Source: Bacteroidales bacterium | Lineage (GTDB): Bacteria > Bacteroidota > Bacteroidia > Bacteroidales > JAGOPY01 | Assembly (NCBI GenBank): GCA_023229505.1 | Contig: JALNZD010000038.1 | Location: 1 to 38,685 of the forward strand | Direction of reading: 5' to 3' | Length of the DNA stretch: 38,685 nt | Shown here: one piece after another, positions 6,719 to 14,823 of the stretch | Layout of the letters: every line of letters starts with the position of its first letter | Position numbering within the stretch: the stretch's first letter is position 1 | Notes under the pieces: generated by a model | Seen by the model: only the letters and a program-made list of their open reading frames with translations | Database searches by the model: none | What the model was told of the DNA's origin: nothing | Translations under genes and position numbers: made by a program

Positions 6719-7693
6719 ATGGACATTTCCGTTGTCATACCCCTTTTAAACGAAGATGAGTCACTGCGTGAGCTTCACAAGTGGATTGTAAATACGCTCA
6801 CACCAAATAATTTATCATTTGAAATTATTTTTGTTGATGATGGAAGTAATGACCATTCATGGCAGGTGATCGAGGAGTTGAGCCGCCAGGATCCCAATGT
6901 CAGGGGTATCAAATTCCGGAGGAATTATGGCAAATCGGCCGCCCTGAACAGTGGTTTCCGCGCAAGCCAAGGTGAAGTGGTCATTACCATGGACGCTGAC
7001 CTTCAGGATTCCCCGGAAGAAATCCCGGAACTATATAGAATGATAACCCAGGACGGCTTCGACCTGGTTTCGGGATGGAAGAAAAAGCGTCACGATCCGG
7101 TTTCCAAAACAGTCCCTTCCCGTTTATTCAATTGGGTAACCCGCAAGACGTCAGGAATAAAATTGCATGATTTTAACTGCGGACTGAAAGCATACCGGCT
7201 GGAAGTTATCAAAAGCATTGAAGTTTATGGTGAAATGCACCGGTATATCCCGGTCATTGCAAATTATGCAGGTTTTACACGGATTGGCGAAAAAGTGGTC
7301 ACACACCAAAGCCGGAAATACGGCAGCACCAAATATGGGATCGACCGCTTTATCAAAGGCTATCTGGATCTGCTTTCGATCACTTTTGTCTCTAAATTCG
7401 GAAGGAGGCCCATGCATTTTTTCGGGATGATCGGCACGCTGATGTTTGTACTGGGCTTCCTTGCTGCAGCCTGGCTTGGCGCCCAGAAACTGTATAACCT
7501 GCATCATGGAATCAAAGCGATCCTGGTCACCAGCAGCCCGTATTTCTATATTTCGCTCACGCTAATGATCATTGGCAGCCTGCTGTTCCTGACAGGTTTC
7601 GTGGCTGAAATGCTTTCGAGGATTTCTTCTGACCGGAACCAATTCCTGGTATCCAAAACATTGAATATTGATGAGATTGAAACTAGAAACTAG
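6719..7693 (+). CDS. Family 2 glycosyltransferase with C-terminal membrane helices (DPM1/GtrB-like)
   Basis: A 324-residue GT2 enzyme. The GT-A domain (about 1-225) shows VVIPLLNED, FVDDGSNDHSW (39-49), the metal-binding DAD in MDADLQDSPEE (92-94) and the acceptor region. Two long hydrophobic helices follow (about 235-258 and 272-297). This architecture is that of polyprenyl-phosphate sugar transferases and GtrB-like proteins, which load a sugar from a nucleotide donor onto undecaprenyl phosphate at the cytoplasmic membrane. Donor and product cannot be read from sequence. The stop codon at 7691-7693 lies inside a heptamer array that supplies the last codons (ETRN), so the C-terminus appears to have been rewritten by repeat expansion. 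Confidence 0.93.
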   Translation: MDISVVIPLLNEDESLRELHKWIVNTLTPNNLSFEIIFVDDGSNDHSWQVIEELSRQDPNVRGIKFRRNYGKSAALNSGFRASQGEVVITMDADLQDSPEEIPELYRMITQDGFDLVSGWKKKRHDPVSKTVPSRLFNWVTRKTSGIKLHDFNCGLKAYRLEVIKSIEVYGEMHRYIPVIANYAGFTRIGEKVVTHQSRKYGSTKYGIDRFIKGYLDLLSITFVSKFGRRPMHFFGMIGTLMFVLGFLAAAWLGAQKLYNLHHGIKAILVTSSPYFYISLTLMIIGSLLFLTGFVAEMLSRISSDRNQFLVSKTLNIDEIETRN

Positions 7694-7740
7694 AAACTAG
7701 AAACTTGGAATTTGGAATTTGGAATTTGGAATTTTGAATT
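7679..7740. repeat. Heptamer tandem array GAAACTA x3, GAAACTT, GGAATTT x4
   Basis: Eight units in perfect 7-bp register span 7679-7734, changing from GAAACTA to GGAATTT through GAAACTT, and a partial ninth follows. The array contains the stop codon of the GT2 gene and fills much of the 81-bp gap before the epimerase gene. Confidence 0.95.
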
Positions 7741-7774
7741 ATCGTTCTCTCTAAAATATATTGATAAATAAGCT

Positions 7775-8833
7775 ATGAAAATCCATTTAGTATCAGGCGG
7801 CTGCGGCTTTGTGGGAAGAAATATGACCAGAAGGCTGCTGAAAACAACGAAGGATAAAGTTTTTATCATCGATGACCTTTCCATCGGCACTCATCCTTCA
7901 ACCTGGCTTGACAATTTTACTTCCAGGAAATTTAAAGATGTTGAGATCATCGGGCAGGATGAAAGACTGTATTTCTGGAAAGGTGATTTCCGGAATTTCC
8001 TCTTTAAATTCCGTGAAAATCCTCGTTTTGTGCAGGAGACTTATAACCTGGATTTTGAAAGGTTTTCTGATGTGTTTCATTTTGCGGCGATTGTTGGCGG
8101 CCGGCTTAAGATCGAGGGTGACCCGATGGCGGTTGCGCTTGATCTATCTATCGATGCTGAATTTTTCTACTGGATTTGCCGCCATAAGCCCGAACGGGTG
8201 CTTTATCCCAGCTCCAGTGCCGCTTATCCGACCAATATGCAGTCGGAAAGTTTCGCGGTGGCATTGAAAGAAGGCGATATCGACTTTAAAAACAACCTGG
8301 GAACCCCTGATATGACTTACGGCTGGTCGAAACTTACCGGCGAGTTCCTGGCCCAGATCGCGGCAAAATACTATGGCGTTTCAGTGGTTTGCATCCGGCC
8401 GTTTTCTGGCTATGGAGAGGATCAGGACCTGTCGTACCCTGTCCCGGCGATTGCTGCCCGGGCAGCCAGGCATGAAAACCCCTTCGAAGTCTGGGGCTCA
8501 GGCAAACAGGGAAGGGACTTCGTCCATATCGACGATATCATCGACCTGATCTTCATCCTGATGGAAAAAATCAAAGATGGCTCCGGCTGGAATATTGGCT
8601 CCGGTAAGCTGACTTCATTTCTCGAACTGATCGACCTGTTTTGTGACATCGCCGGGTATAAGACTGAAATTAAACCCTTGCTGGATAAGCCGGTTGGGGT
8701 ATATTCACGGTATTGCAACATGGACCTGATACAGGAGAAATTCGGATGGCAGCCCAAAATATCCCTTCGGGAAGGGATGACGCGTGTTTATAATGCTGCT
8801 GTCGAAAAGTTGAAAAAAGAAGGAAAACTCTGA
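7775..8833 (+). CDS. NAD-dependent epimerase/dehydratase (extended SDR)
   Basis: A 352-residue extended SDR acting on a nucleotide sugar. Seen: N-terminal Rossmann GGCGFVG (residues 8-14), an HFAAIVGG segment, the active-site region YPSSSAAYP with catalytic YxxxK in TYGWSKLTGE, and the C-terminal substrate-binding part (GSGKQGRDFVHIDD). The stretch between the first beta-alpha-beta unit and HFAA is longer than in typical GalE proteins. It cannot be assigned to a specific reaction (4-epimerase, 3,5-epimerase or dehydratase) by eye. It begins a tightly packed run of five genes: the GT4 gene starts 13 bp later. No TAnnTTTG element is seen upstream, so transcription may come from the DUF4199 promoter. 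Confidence 0.88.
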   Translation: MKIHLVSGGCGFVGRNMTRRLLKTTKDKVFIIDDLSIGTHPSTWLDNFTSRKFKDVEIIGQDERLYFWKGDFRNFLFKFRENPRFVQETYNLDFERFSDVFHFAAIVGGRLKIEGDPMAVALDLSIDAEFFYWICRHKPERVLYPSSSAAYPTNMQSESFAVALKEGDIDFKNNLGTPDMTYGWSKLTGEFLAQIAAKYYGVSVVCIRPFSGYGEDQDLSYPVPAIAARAARHENPFEVWGSGKQGRDFVHIDDIIDLIFILMEKIKDGSGWNIGSGKLTSFLELIDLFCDIAGYKTEIKPLLDKPVGVYSRYCNMDLIQEKFGWQPKISLREGMTRVYNAAVEKLKKEGKL

Positions 8834-8846
8834 ATATCGCCACCTG

Positions 8847-10118
8847 ATGGATAAAATTGTCGTTTTTGGCCCGGGGCCAAAATTCAAAGGAGGTATCGCA
8901 AATTATAATACTTCCCTTGCCAAAGCCTTTGACAAACTTCATGTTGCCGAGATTCACATAGTCTCCTGGACCCAGCAGTATCCGGCCATCATCCCTCGTG
9001 ATTTTATCGATCGCAGCAGCAAAACTGACCTGCTTGAAGGGACGAATATCAAAGTCCACTATATCACTAATTATAACAGCCCGCTCAGCTGGAAGAAAAC
9101 TGTCAGTCTGATCAGAGATATCGGCCCAAAGATGGTCATTTTCCAATGGGCCATTGCCATACAGGGCCTCCCTCTTGGATATATTGCACGAAAGCTCAGT
9201 AAGGTCAAGGGTTTGGAAGTAATTTTCGACCTTCATTTTGTTATTCAGAAGGAAGGAAGCAAGATTGACAAGGCTTTCACCCGGATGGGGATAAAACACG
9301 CCCATTCTTACGTAGTTCATGCGTACAAAACTTACGATGAATTAAAGAAGCTGTTTCCCGGAAATGATTTTAAACTCCTGGACCCGGGGAAACAATCGGT
9401 TGGCAAGGGAAAAAGAGTCGTGAAGCTTTTCCACCCGGTCTATGATATGTTTAAACCCGATCCTGATTTTAAGGTTGAAGAGGTGAAGAAGGGACTAAAC
9501 CTGAAAAAACATGTTTTCCTCTTCTTTGGGTTTATAAGAAAATATAAAGGATTGCATGATGTCATCCGGGCTTTTGCAATAGTGGCTGCTCAACGGGATG
9601 ACGTCTCCCTGCTTATCGTCGGAGAATCCTTCTGGCAGACCCTCGATACGAAAAAGATGTCGACCCGGGTCAAAAATGCCGTATTCTCTGCAGCGAAATC
9701 TGTCTTTCTCAGGAAGCAGGATGATGAACGGCAATACCGTCCCCTGGATCTGATCGATGAGCTGGGGATCAATCAGGCGGTCACCGTCGTCAATTCTTTT
9801 GTCCCGAATGAGGAAGTCCATAAATATTTCCAGGTAAGCGACGCCATCATGCTGTTTTATCTTACTGCAACGCCTTCCGGGGTTGAATCAATCGGGTATA
9901 ACTTCAGGATGCCGATACTGGCTACCCGCGTGGGGCATTTCCCTGAAACAGTCAAAGATGGTTATAATGGTTACCTGGCAGAACCGGGTAATATTGATTC
10001 TATGGCTGCAACAATGATAAAAGCCATTGAAAAACCTATTCCACGTGAACACGTTGCAGAAACTTCACAGGAAATGAGCTGGAAGAATTATGCCAATGCA
10101 ATCCTGAACGAAAGATGA
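8847..10118 (+). CDS. Family 4 glycosyltransferase (GT-B fold)
   Basis: A 423-residue GT-B glycosyltransferase. The N-terminal acceptor domain begins VVFGPGPKFKGGIANYN, the glycine-rich loop of GT4 enzymes. The C-terminal donor domain contains LFFGFIRKYKGLHDVIRAF (about 227-245) and, near the end, TPSGVESIGYNFRMPILATR, corresponding to the EX7E region that binds the nucleotide sugar. It would transfer a sugar from a nucleotide donor to a growing cytoplasmic glycan; specificity is unknown. Its stop overlaps the start of the GHMP kinase gene in an ATGA (10115-10118), implying translational coupling. Together with the neighbouring epimerase, kinase and SDR it belongs to a surface-glycan cluster. 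Confidence 0.92.
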   Translation: MDKIVVFGPGPKFKGGIANYNTSLAKAFDKLHVAEIHIVSWTQQYPAIIPRDFIDRSSKTDLLEGTNIKVHYITNYNSPLSWKKTVSLIRDIGPKMVIFQWAIAIQGLPLGYIARKLSKVKGLEVIFDLHFVIQKEGSKIDKAFTRMGIKHAHSYVVHAYKTYDELKKLFPGNDFKLLDPGKQSVGKGKRVVKLFHPVYDMFKPDPDFKVEEVKKGLNLKKHVFLFFGFIRKYKGLHDVIRAFAIVAAQRDDVSLLIVGESFWQTLDTKKMSTRVKNAVFSAAKSVFLRKQDDERQYRPLDLIDELGINQAVTVVNSFVPNEEVHKYFQVSDAIMLFYLTATPSGVESIGYNFRMPILATRVGHFPETVKDGYNGYLAEPGNIDSMAATMIKAIEKPIPREHVAETSQEMSWKNYANAILNER

Positions 10119-11137
10119 TCATCCGGAGTAAAGCCCCCCTCAGACTTGGCCTGGCCGGTGGTGGTACTGATGTTACACCATATTCTGATCTTTATGGTGG
10201 CGCTACCCTGAATGCCACCATCAACATGTACGCCTATGCGACCATCCTCCCGGCAAGCGATGGCAATATCGTTATCAGGTCATTGGATAAGGATGAAAGA
10301 TATGAAACAAGGAGTTGCGAAGTACTTACTCTTGATGGAAAACTGGACTTGCTCAAGGGGATATATAACCGTATTGTTAAGGATTATACCCATACAGCTT
10401 TATCATTCGAGCTATCCACTTATGTTGATGCCCCGCCGGGCTCAGGGTTGGGTACTTCATCGACTTTGGTAGTGGCTGTATTAGGGGCTTTCGCCGAATG
10501 GCTTAATTTGCCCCTTGGTGAGTATGACCTGGCGCGACTGGCTTACCAGATTGAGCGGGTTGACCTGCAAATGGCGGGTGGCAAGCAGGATCAATATGCA
10601 GCGACATTTGGCGGTATCAATTTCATGGAATTCTTCAAAGATGATAAAGTCATCGTTAACCCACTTAAAGTCAGAAGCATTTACCTGAATGAACTTTCAC
10701 ATAACCTGGTATTGTACAATACTAAAACAAGCCGGGTATCATCAGCTATTATCGAGCGCCAGGCCAGGAATATCCTGGAAAATAAAACGAAATACATCGA
10801 AGCCACACACCAGCTGAAAAAACAGGCGACCATGATGAAAGAAGCCATCCTGAAAGGAGAAATTGATCAGATCGGAGAAGTGCTTGATTTTGGCTGGAAA
10901 TATAAAAAACAAATTGCTTCGGGTATTACCAACCATTTGATCGACAGTATTTACGAGGCAGCGATCGGGAGCGGGGCCACCGGCGGTAAGATCTCCGGTG
11001 CAGGCGGTGGCGGCTTCATGTTCTTTTATTGCCCGAATAATACACGTTATGAGGTTATTGAATCACTTCGGAAATTTGGCGGCACCAGCCACCGGTACGA
11101 ATTTACGACGGCGGGGATGACGGCGTGGAAGATATGA
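10115..11137 (+). CDS. hddA: GHMP kinase, D-glycero-alpha-D-manno-heptose 7-phosphate kinase-like
   Basis: A 340-residue GHMP-superfamily kinase. Seen: the N-terminal substrate motif IRSKAPLRLGLAGGGTDV (3-20), YGGATLNATINMYAY, the GHMP ATP-binding motif PPGSGLGTSST (107-117), and the C-terminal glycine-rich motif KISGAGGGGFMFF. This combination is characteristic of HddA-type sugar 1-kinases that phosphorylate heptose 7-phosphate en route to GDP-D-glycero-D-manno-heptose; fucose/L-glycero kinases are close relatives. GmhA, GmhB and the GDP-transferase HddC are not in the window, so the substrate is an inference. It overlaps the GT4 gene by 4 bp and is followed after 3 bp by an SDR gene. Confidence 0.85.
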   Translation: MIIRSKAPLRLGLAGGGTDVTPYSDLYGGATLNATINMYAYATILPASDGNIVIRSLDKDERYETRSCEVLTLDGKLDLLKGIYNRIVKDYTHTALSFELSTYVDAPPGSGLGTSSTLVVAVLGAFAEWLNLPLGEYDLARLAYQIERVDLQMAGGKQDQYAATFGGINFMEFFKDDKVIVNPLKVRSIYLNELSHNLVLYNTKTSRVSSAIIERQARNILENKTKYIEATHQLKKQATMMKEAILKGEIDQIGEVLDFGWKYKKQIASGITNHLIDSIYEAAIGSGATGGKISGAGGGGFMFFYCPNNTRYEVIESLRKFGGTSHRYEFTTAGMTAWKI

Positions 11138-11140
11138 GAT

Positions 11141-12142
11141 ATGGCACATGGACGCTTCGATAACCCGGTAGTTGCTGCAATGGCAGGGCTGAAAGATTTT
11201 TTTTCCAGACAGGAACTGGCGGACAGACTTTCTGATAGTGACAGTTTTGAAGCTAAAACATGCCTGATTACCGGGGCTAACTCAGGCCTTGGATTTGCCC
11301 TGGCAGTGGAAATAGCCAGAAGGGGCGGGAAGGTGATCATGGCATGCCGGAGGCAAATCCCGGAAGCAGGCGAGAAAGCCAAAGCAAAAAGCGGCTCGGA
11401 TAATATAGAGATGAGATTCCTTGACCTGAGCAAAATCGACAGCATTCACGATTTTTGCGAAGGCTTGAAAATGGATGGGGTTCACCTGGACGTGACAATC
11501 CTGAATGCAGGTGTGGCATTGCCAAAAGCAAGGAAGACCGAATCGGGCCTCGAAGAAATGTTTCTAGTTAATTATTTGTCGAATGTTATGCTGACTAACC
11601 TGTTAATTACTTCCGGAGTGATTGATGTCAACGGAAAACAAAAATCTTTCAAACCCAGGGTGATTTTTATCTCATCGGACTCACACCAGGGCTCTTCACT
11701 CATCGATTATGAAGAATTCGGGAAATACTTTGACTATGGCACCTCCAAGGGTATATCCAATTACAGTTATTTTAAACTCGTTTTAAATACCTATGCCACC
11801 GAGTTGTCCAGGAGGGTAAATAAGGAGGGCTATTTTGCCGGCATTCATGCCATTTGCCCGGGACCTGTTCATTCCAATATCGTCAAGGAAGCTCCGCTAT
11901 TATTGCGGATTACCCTTAAAAGCATCTTCAGTATTATTTTCAAATCCCCGGAAAAAGCAGCCAAGCCGGTAGTTTATATGGCCGTATCGCCTGATTATGA
12001 GGATAAAACGAATGAGTACCTGCATATGTTCCGCCATAAAAAGATGGATCCTAAAATTTATATCCCCGAAGAGGGCGCTAAATTATGGGACCGCTCTGTC
12101 GAACTCTGGAAAAAGGTGGATCCTCTTGCAAAGACTATTTAA
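11141..12142 (+). CDS. SDR-family NAD(P)-dependent oxidoreductase
   Basis: A 333-residue classical-type SDR with a 40-residue N-terminal extension. Seen: TGxxxGxG cofactor motif in ITGANSGLG, NAG motif in TILNAGVALP, the SSDSHQG strand carrying the catalytic serine, and YxxxK in NYSYFKLVLN. The LVNYLSNVMLTNLL segment and overall length resemble the retinol dehydrogenase / protochlorophyllide reductase-like branch, so the substrate might be a lipid rather than a sugar. It starts 3 bp after the kinase gene and ends 7 bp before the beta-mannosidase gene. Position in the glycan cluster suggests a modification step, but the reaction is unknown. Confidence 0.88.
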   Translation: MAHGRFDNPVVAAMAGLKDFFSRQELADRLSDSDSFEAKTCLITGANSGLGFALAVEIARRGGKVIMACRRQIPEAGEKAKAKSGSDNIEMRFLDLSKIDSIHDFCEGLKMDGVHLDVTILNAGVALPKARKTESGLEEMFLVNYLSNVMLTNLLITSGVIDVNGKQKSFKPRVIFISSDSHQGSSLIDYEEFGKYFDYGTSKGISNYSYFKLVLNTYATELSRRVNKEGYFAGIHAICPGPVHSNIVKEAPLLLRITLKSIFSIIFKSPEKAAKPVVYMAVSPDYEDKTNEYLHMFRHKKMDPKIYIPEEGAKLWDRSVELWKKVDPLAKTI

Positions 12143-12149
12143 TGCAGTG

Positions 12150-14753
12150 ATGATGATTAACCGGATGCTGGTTTTTTACATGTTTGTTTTCGTGCTGGCT
12201 TCCTGCAGTGATGACTACAAAATAAAGAGCATGATTCAAATGGAAATAAACCATGACTGGAAATTCAGCCAGGCCGGTAAAGAAGTCTGGCTGCCTGCAA
12301 CTGTTCCCGGAACAGTTCATACCGACCTTCTGGCAAATAAAATTATTGAAGATCCTTATTACCGGCTGAATGAAAAGCAGATTCAGTGGATCGACAAGGT
12401 TGACTGGGAATACAGGACCGTTTTTATAGCAGATGGCCAGGTTCTTGAACACAACAGGATAGAATTGATTTTTAAAGGGCTGGATACTTATGCGAAGATC
12501 TATTTAAATGGAGACCTTTTACAGCAGACAGATAATATGTTCAGGACATGGAAAATAGACGTCACAAAAAAGATCAGGAAAGGAGAAAACAAGCTATCGG
12601 TCATACTGGCATCGCCAACACAGAGAGGATTGGAAGAATTGAAAGCTTATGGTTTTCAGCTTGCTGCGGATAATGACCAGTCGGAAGCCGGAGAAATGGG
12701 ACAAGACAAAGTAAGCCCTTATGTCCGTAAAGCGCCGTATCATTTTGGCTGGGACTGGGGTCCGCGCCTGGTCACCTCCGGCATCTGGCGCCCGGTTATA
12801 TTAAGAGCATGGGATGAAGCATGTTTGGAAAATATTCAAATAATAACTGACGATCTTTCCACAGAAAGAGCTGGATTAACTGCTAAAATTGAAATAGTCG
12901 CAGCAGAGAAGCTCGAAATCACCCTTAATCTTTTTGTAGATGACATTTCATTATCAACCAGAAATTGGAAATTGGAAATTGGGAATAATTTGCTCGAAAT
13001 GCCTTTGACGATAGACAACCCGGTGCTTTGGCAACCAAACGGCCTTGGAAGTCAGAAGCTTTACACGATCAGGATTGAATTAGCCGACAAGGAACAGGTG
13101 ATCGATGTTATGGAGACTAAAACCGGTCTCCGTATTGTAAAGCTTGTTCGGCAGCCCGATCCGGACGGGAAGGGGAAAAGCTTTTATTTTAAGGTGAACG
13201 GTAACCCCGTTTTTGCAAAAGGGGCCAATTATATCCCCGATGATATTTTCCTGAACCGGGTCAGTCCTGAGAAGTATGAGTTTATCATAAAATCTGCTTA
13301 TGAAGCCAACATGAATATGTTGCGCGTTTGGGGAGGCGGAATTTATGAGAATGATCTTTTCTATGATTTGTGCGATCAATATGGCATCATGGTGTGGCAG
13401 GATTTTATGTTTGCTTGCGCGATGTACCCGGGAAACGAGGTTTTCCTTGAAAATGTCAGGCAGGAGGCTATTGACAATGTGCGACGCTTGCGCAATCACC
13501 CGTCTATCGTGCTCTGGTGCGGCAATAATGAGATCGAAAACGCCTGGGGAGAATACGAGGAAAACAGGGGCTGGGGCTGGAAGCAGCGTTACAACCCGGA
13601 GCAGCGCCAGGTGATCTGGAAAGCTTACGATACTTTATTTCATCATATTCTGCCAGGCGTAATTGAACAGGAAGATCCCGGCCGTTCTTACTGGCATTCC
13701 TCCCCGTCAGCAGGTATGGGACAACTGGCCAGTTATGAGACTACATCAGGCGATATGCACTACTGGGGCGTTTGGCACGGACTCCATCCCTTCAGCGATT
13801 TCTGCAAATACCGGGCAAGGTTTATGAGTGAATATGGCTTCCAATCTTTTCCGGAATTTAATTCAGTAAAGAAATATACTGTACCGGAAGACTACAATAT
13901 TGAATCCGAAGTGATGATGTCGCACCAGCGGAGCGGCATAGGGAATCTCAGGATCCGGCAGTATATGGAAGAAGATTATAATATCCCCGGTGATTTTGAG
14001 CAGTTTTTATATGTCGGACAATTGCTCCAGGCCGAAGCCATCAAAATGGCAATTGAATCTCACCGGTCCGATATGCCTTACTGTATGGGCTCCCTTTACT
14101 GGCAGATCAATGATTGCTGGCCGGTAGCCTCCTGGTCAGGTATTGATTATTATGGGAGATGGAAAGCTTTGCATTATTTCGCCAGGGAAGCCTTTAAACC
14201 AACAGTTCTTGTATTAACTGAATCTGATGGCTTTTTAAATGGATATGTCGTTTCAGATAATCAGCCGGGACAAAAAATGCAAGTCTTGATGAAGTTGGTC
14301 AGTTTCACCGGAAAGGTTGAATGGGAAGCTGTTCAGGAGTTCGAGATGACGGCTCAATCAATCCTTTTTTTGAACAGCCCGTTAACTGAAATTCTTGGAA
14401 AAATTGACCTTTCCTCTGTCGTTATGGTATCAGAATTACGACAGGGTGATATATTGCTTGACACAGATTTTCATTATTTCGTCAAACCTAAAAATCTTGA
14501 TTTGACAAACCCCAATATTAAGGCTGAAATCAAAGAGAAGGGAGATTTGATTGAAATATCGCTCACTGCCGCAAACCTGGCTAAAAATGTTTTTTTATAT
14601 GGTGATGGGATTACCGGCCGGTTTTCTGATAATTATTTTGATATCCTTCCCGGCCAGGAGGTTTTAGTCAACATCTCGAAAAGTGATGTTCAATCAGATC
14701 TTAAATCATCGTTGAAGATTTTGCATCTTTATCTGACTGATAATGATGACTAA
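12150..14753 (+). CDS. Family GH2 beta-mannosidase, probable surface lipoprotein
   Basis: An 867-residue GH2 enzyme that would remove terminal beta-mannose from glycans. A signal peptide ends in lipobox LASC (Cys19), followed by SDD, close to the Bacteroidota lipoprotein export signal that sends lipoproteins to the cell surface. A jelly-roll domain (WLPATVPGTVHTDLL) and Ig-like domain precede the catalytic barrel. The acid/base is Glu461 in LWCGNNE, the beta-mannosidase form of the GH2 motif; the nucleophile is Glu561 in SEYGFQSF. The frame extends upstream to 11997 but that part overlaps the SDR gene, so the ATG at 12150 is chosen; another ATG follows at 12153. Three AAATTGG heptamers (12962-12982) insert seven codons in the second domain. 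It is the last gene of the glycan cluster. Confidence 0.93.
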   Translation: MMINRMLVFYMFVFVLASCSDDYKIKSMIQMEINHDWKFSQAGKEVWLPATVPGTVHTDLLANKIIEDPYYRLNEKQIQWIDKVDWEYRTVFIADGQVLEHNRIELIFKGLDTYAKIYLNGDLLQQTDNMFRTWKIDVTKKIRKGENKLSVILASPTQRGLEELKAYGFQLAADNDQSEAGEMGQDKVSPYVRKAPYHFGWDWGPRLVTSGIWRPVILRAWDEACLENIQIITDDLSTERAGLTAKIEIVAAEKLEITLNLFVDDISLSTRNWKLEIGNNLLEMPLTIDNPVLWQPNGLGSQKLYTIRIELADKEQVIDVMETKTGLRIVKLVRQPDPDGKGKSFYFKVNGNPVFAKGANYIPDDIFLNRVSPEKYEFIIKSAYEANMNMLRVWGGGIYENDLFYDLCDQYGIMVWQDFMFACAMYPGNEVFLENVRQEAIDNVRRLRNHPSIVLWCGNNEIENAWGEYEENRGWGWKQRYNPEQRQVIWKAYDTLFHHILPGVIEQEDPGRSYWHSSPSAGMGQLASYETTSGDMHYWGVWHGLHPFSDFCKYRARFMSEYGFQSFPEFNSVKKYTVPEDYNIESEVMMSHQRSGIGNLRIRQYMEEDYNIPGDFEQFLYVGQLLQAEAIKMAIESHRSDMPYCMGSLYWQINDCWPVASWSGIDYYGRWKALHYFAREAFKPTVLVLTESDGFLNGYVVSDNQPGQKMQVLMKLVSFTGKVEWEAVQEFEMTAQSILFLNSPLTEILGKIDLSSVVMVSELRQGDILLDTDFHYFVKPKNLDLTNPNIKAEIKEKGDLIEISLTAANLAKNVFLYGDGITGRFSDNYFDILPGQEVLVNISKSDVQSDLKSSLKILHLYLTDNDD
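12962..12982. repeat. Heptamer array AAATTGG x3 inside the beta-mannosidase gene
   Basis: Three exact 7-bp copies lie within the coding sequence and encode part of NWKLEIG. Because 3 x 7 = 21, the frame is preserved. The position is between the first two beta domains, where an added loop would be tolerated. Confidence 0.85.
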
Positions 14754-14787
14754 AGCAATTTTTTCTGATTATCAATAAAAATAGGTG

Positions 14788-14795
14788 TATCTTTG
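14788..14795 (+). promoter_or_regulatory. Promoter -7 element for the DEAD-box helicase gene
   Basis: TATCTTTG matches TAnnTTTG, 28 bp before the ATG at 14824. It lies inside the longer possible frame that begins at 14785 and therefore supports the later start. Confidence 0.6.
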
Positions 14796-14823
14796 CAGCC
14801 GCAAATCCCCAGAAAAATTAAGC

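Noticed and set aside
11997..12149. N-terminal extension of the beta-mannosidase
   Set aside because: It overlaps the SDR gene in another frame and would bury the signal peptide and lipobox.
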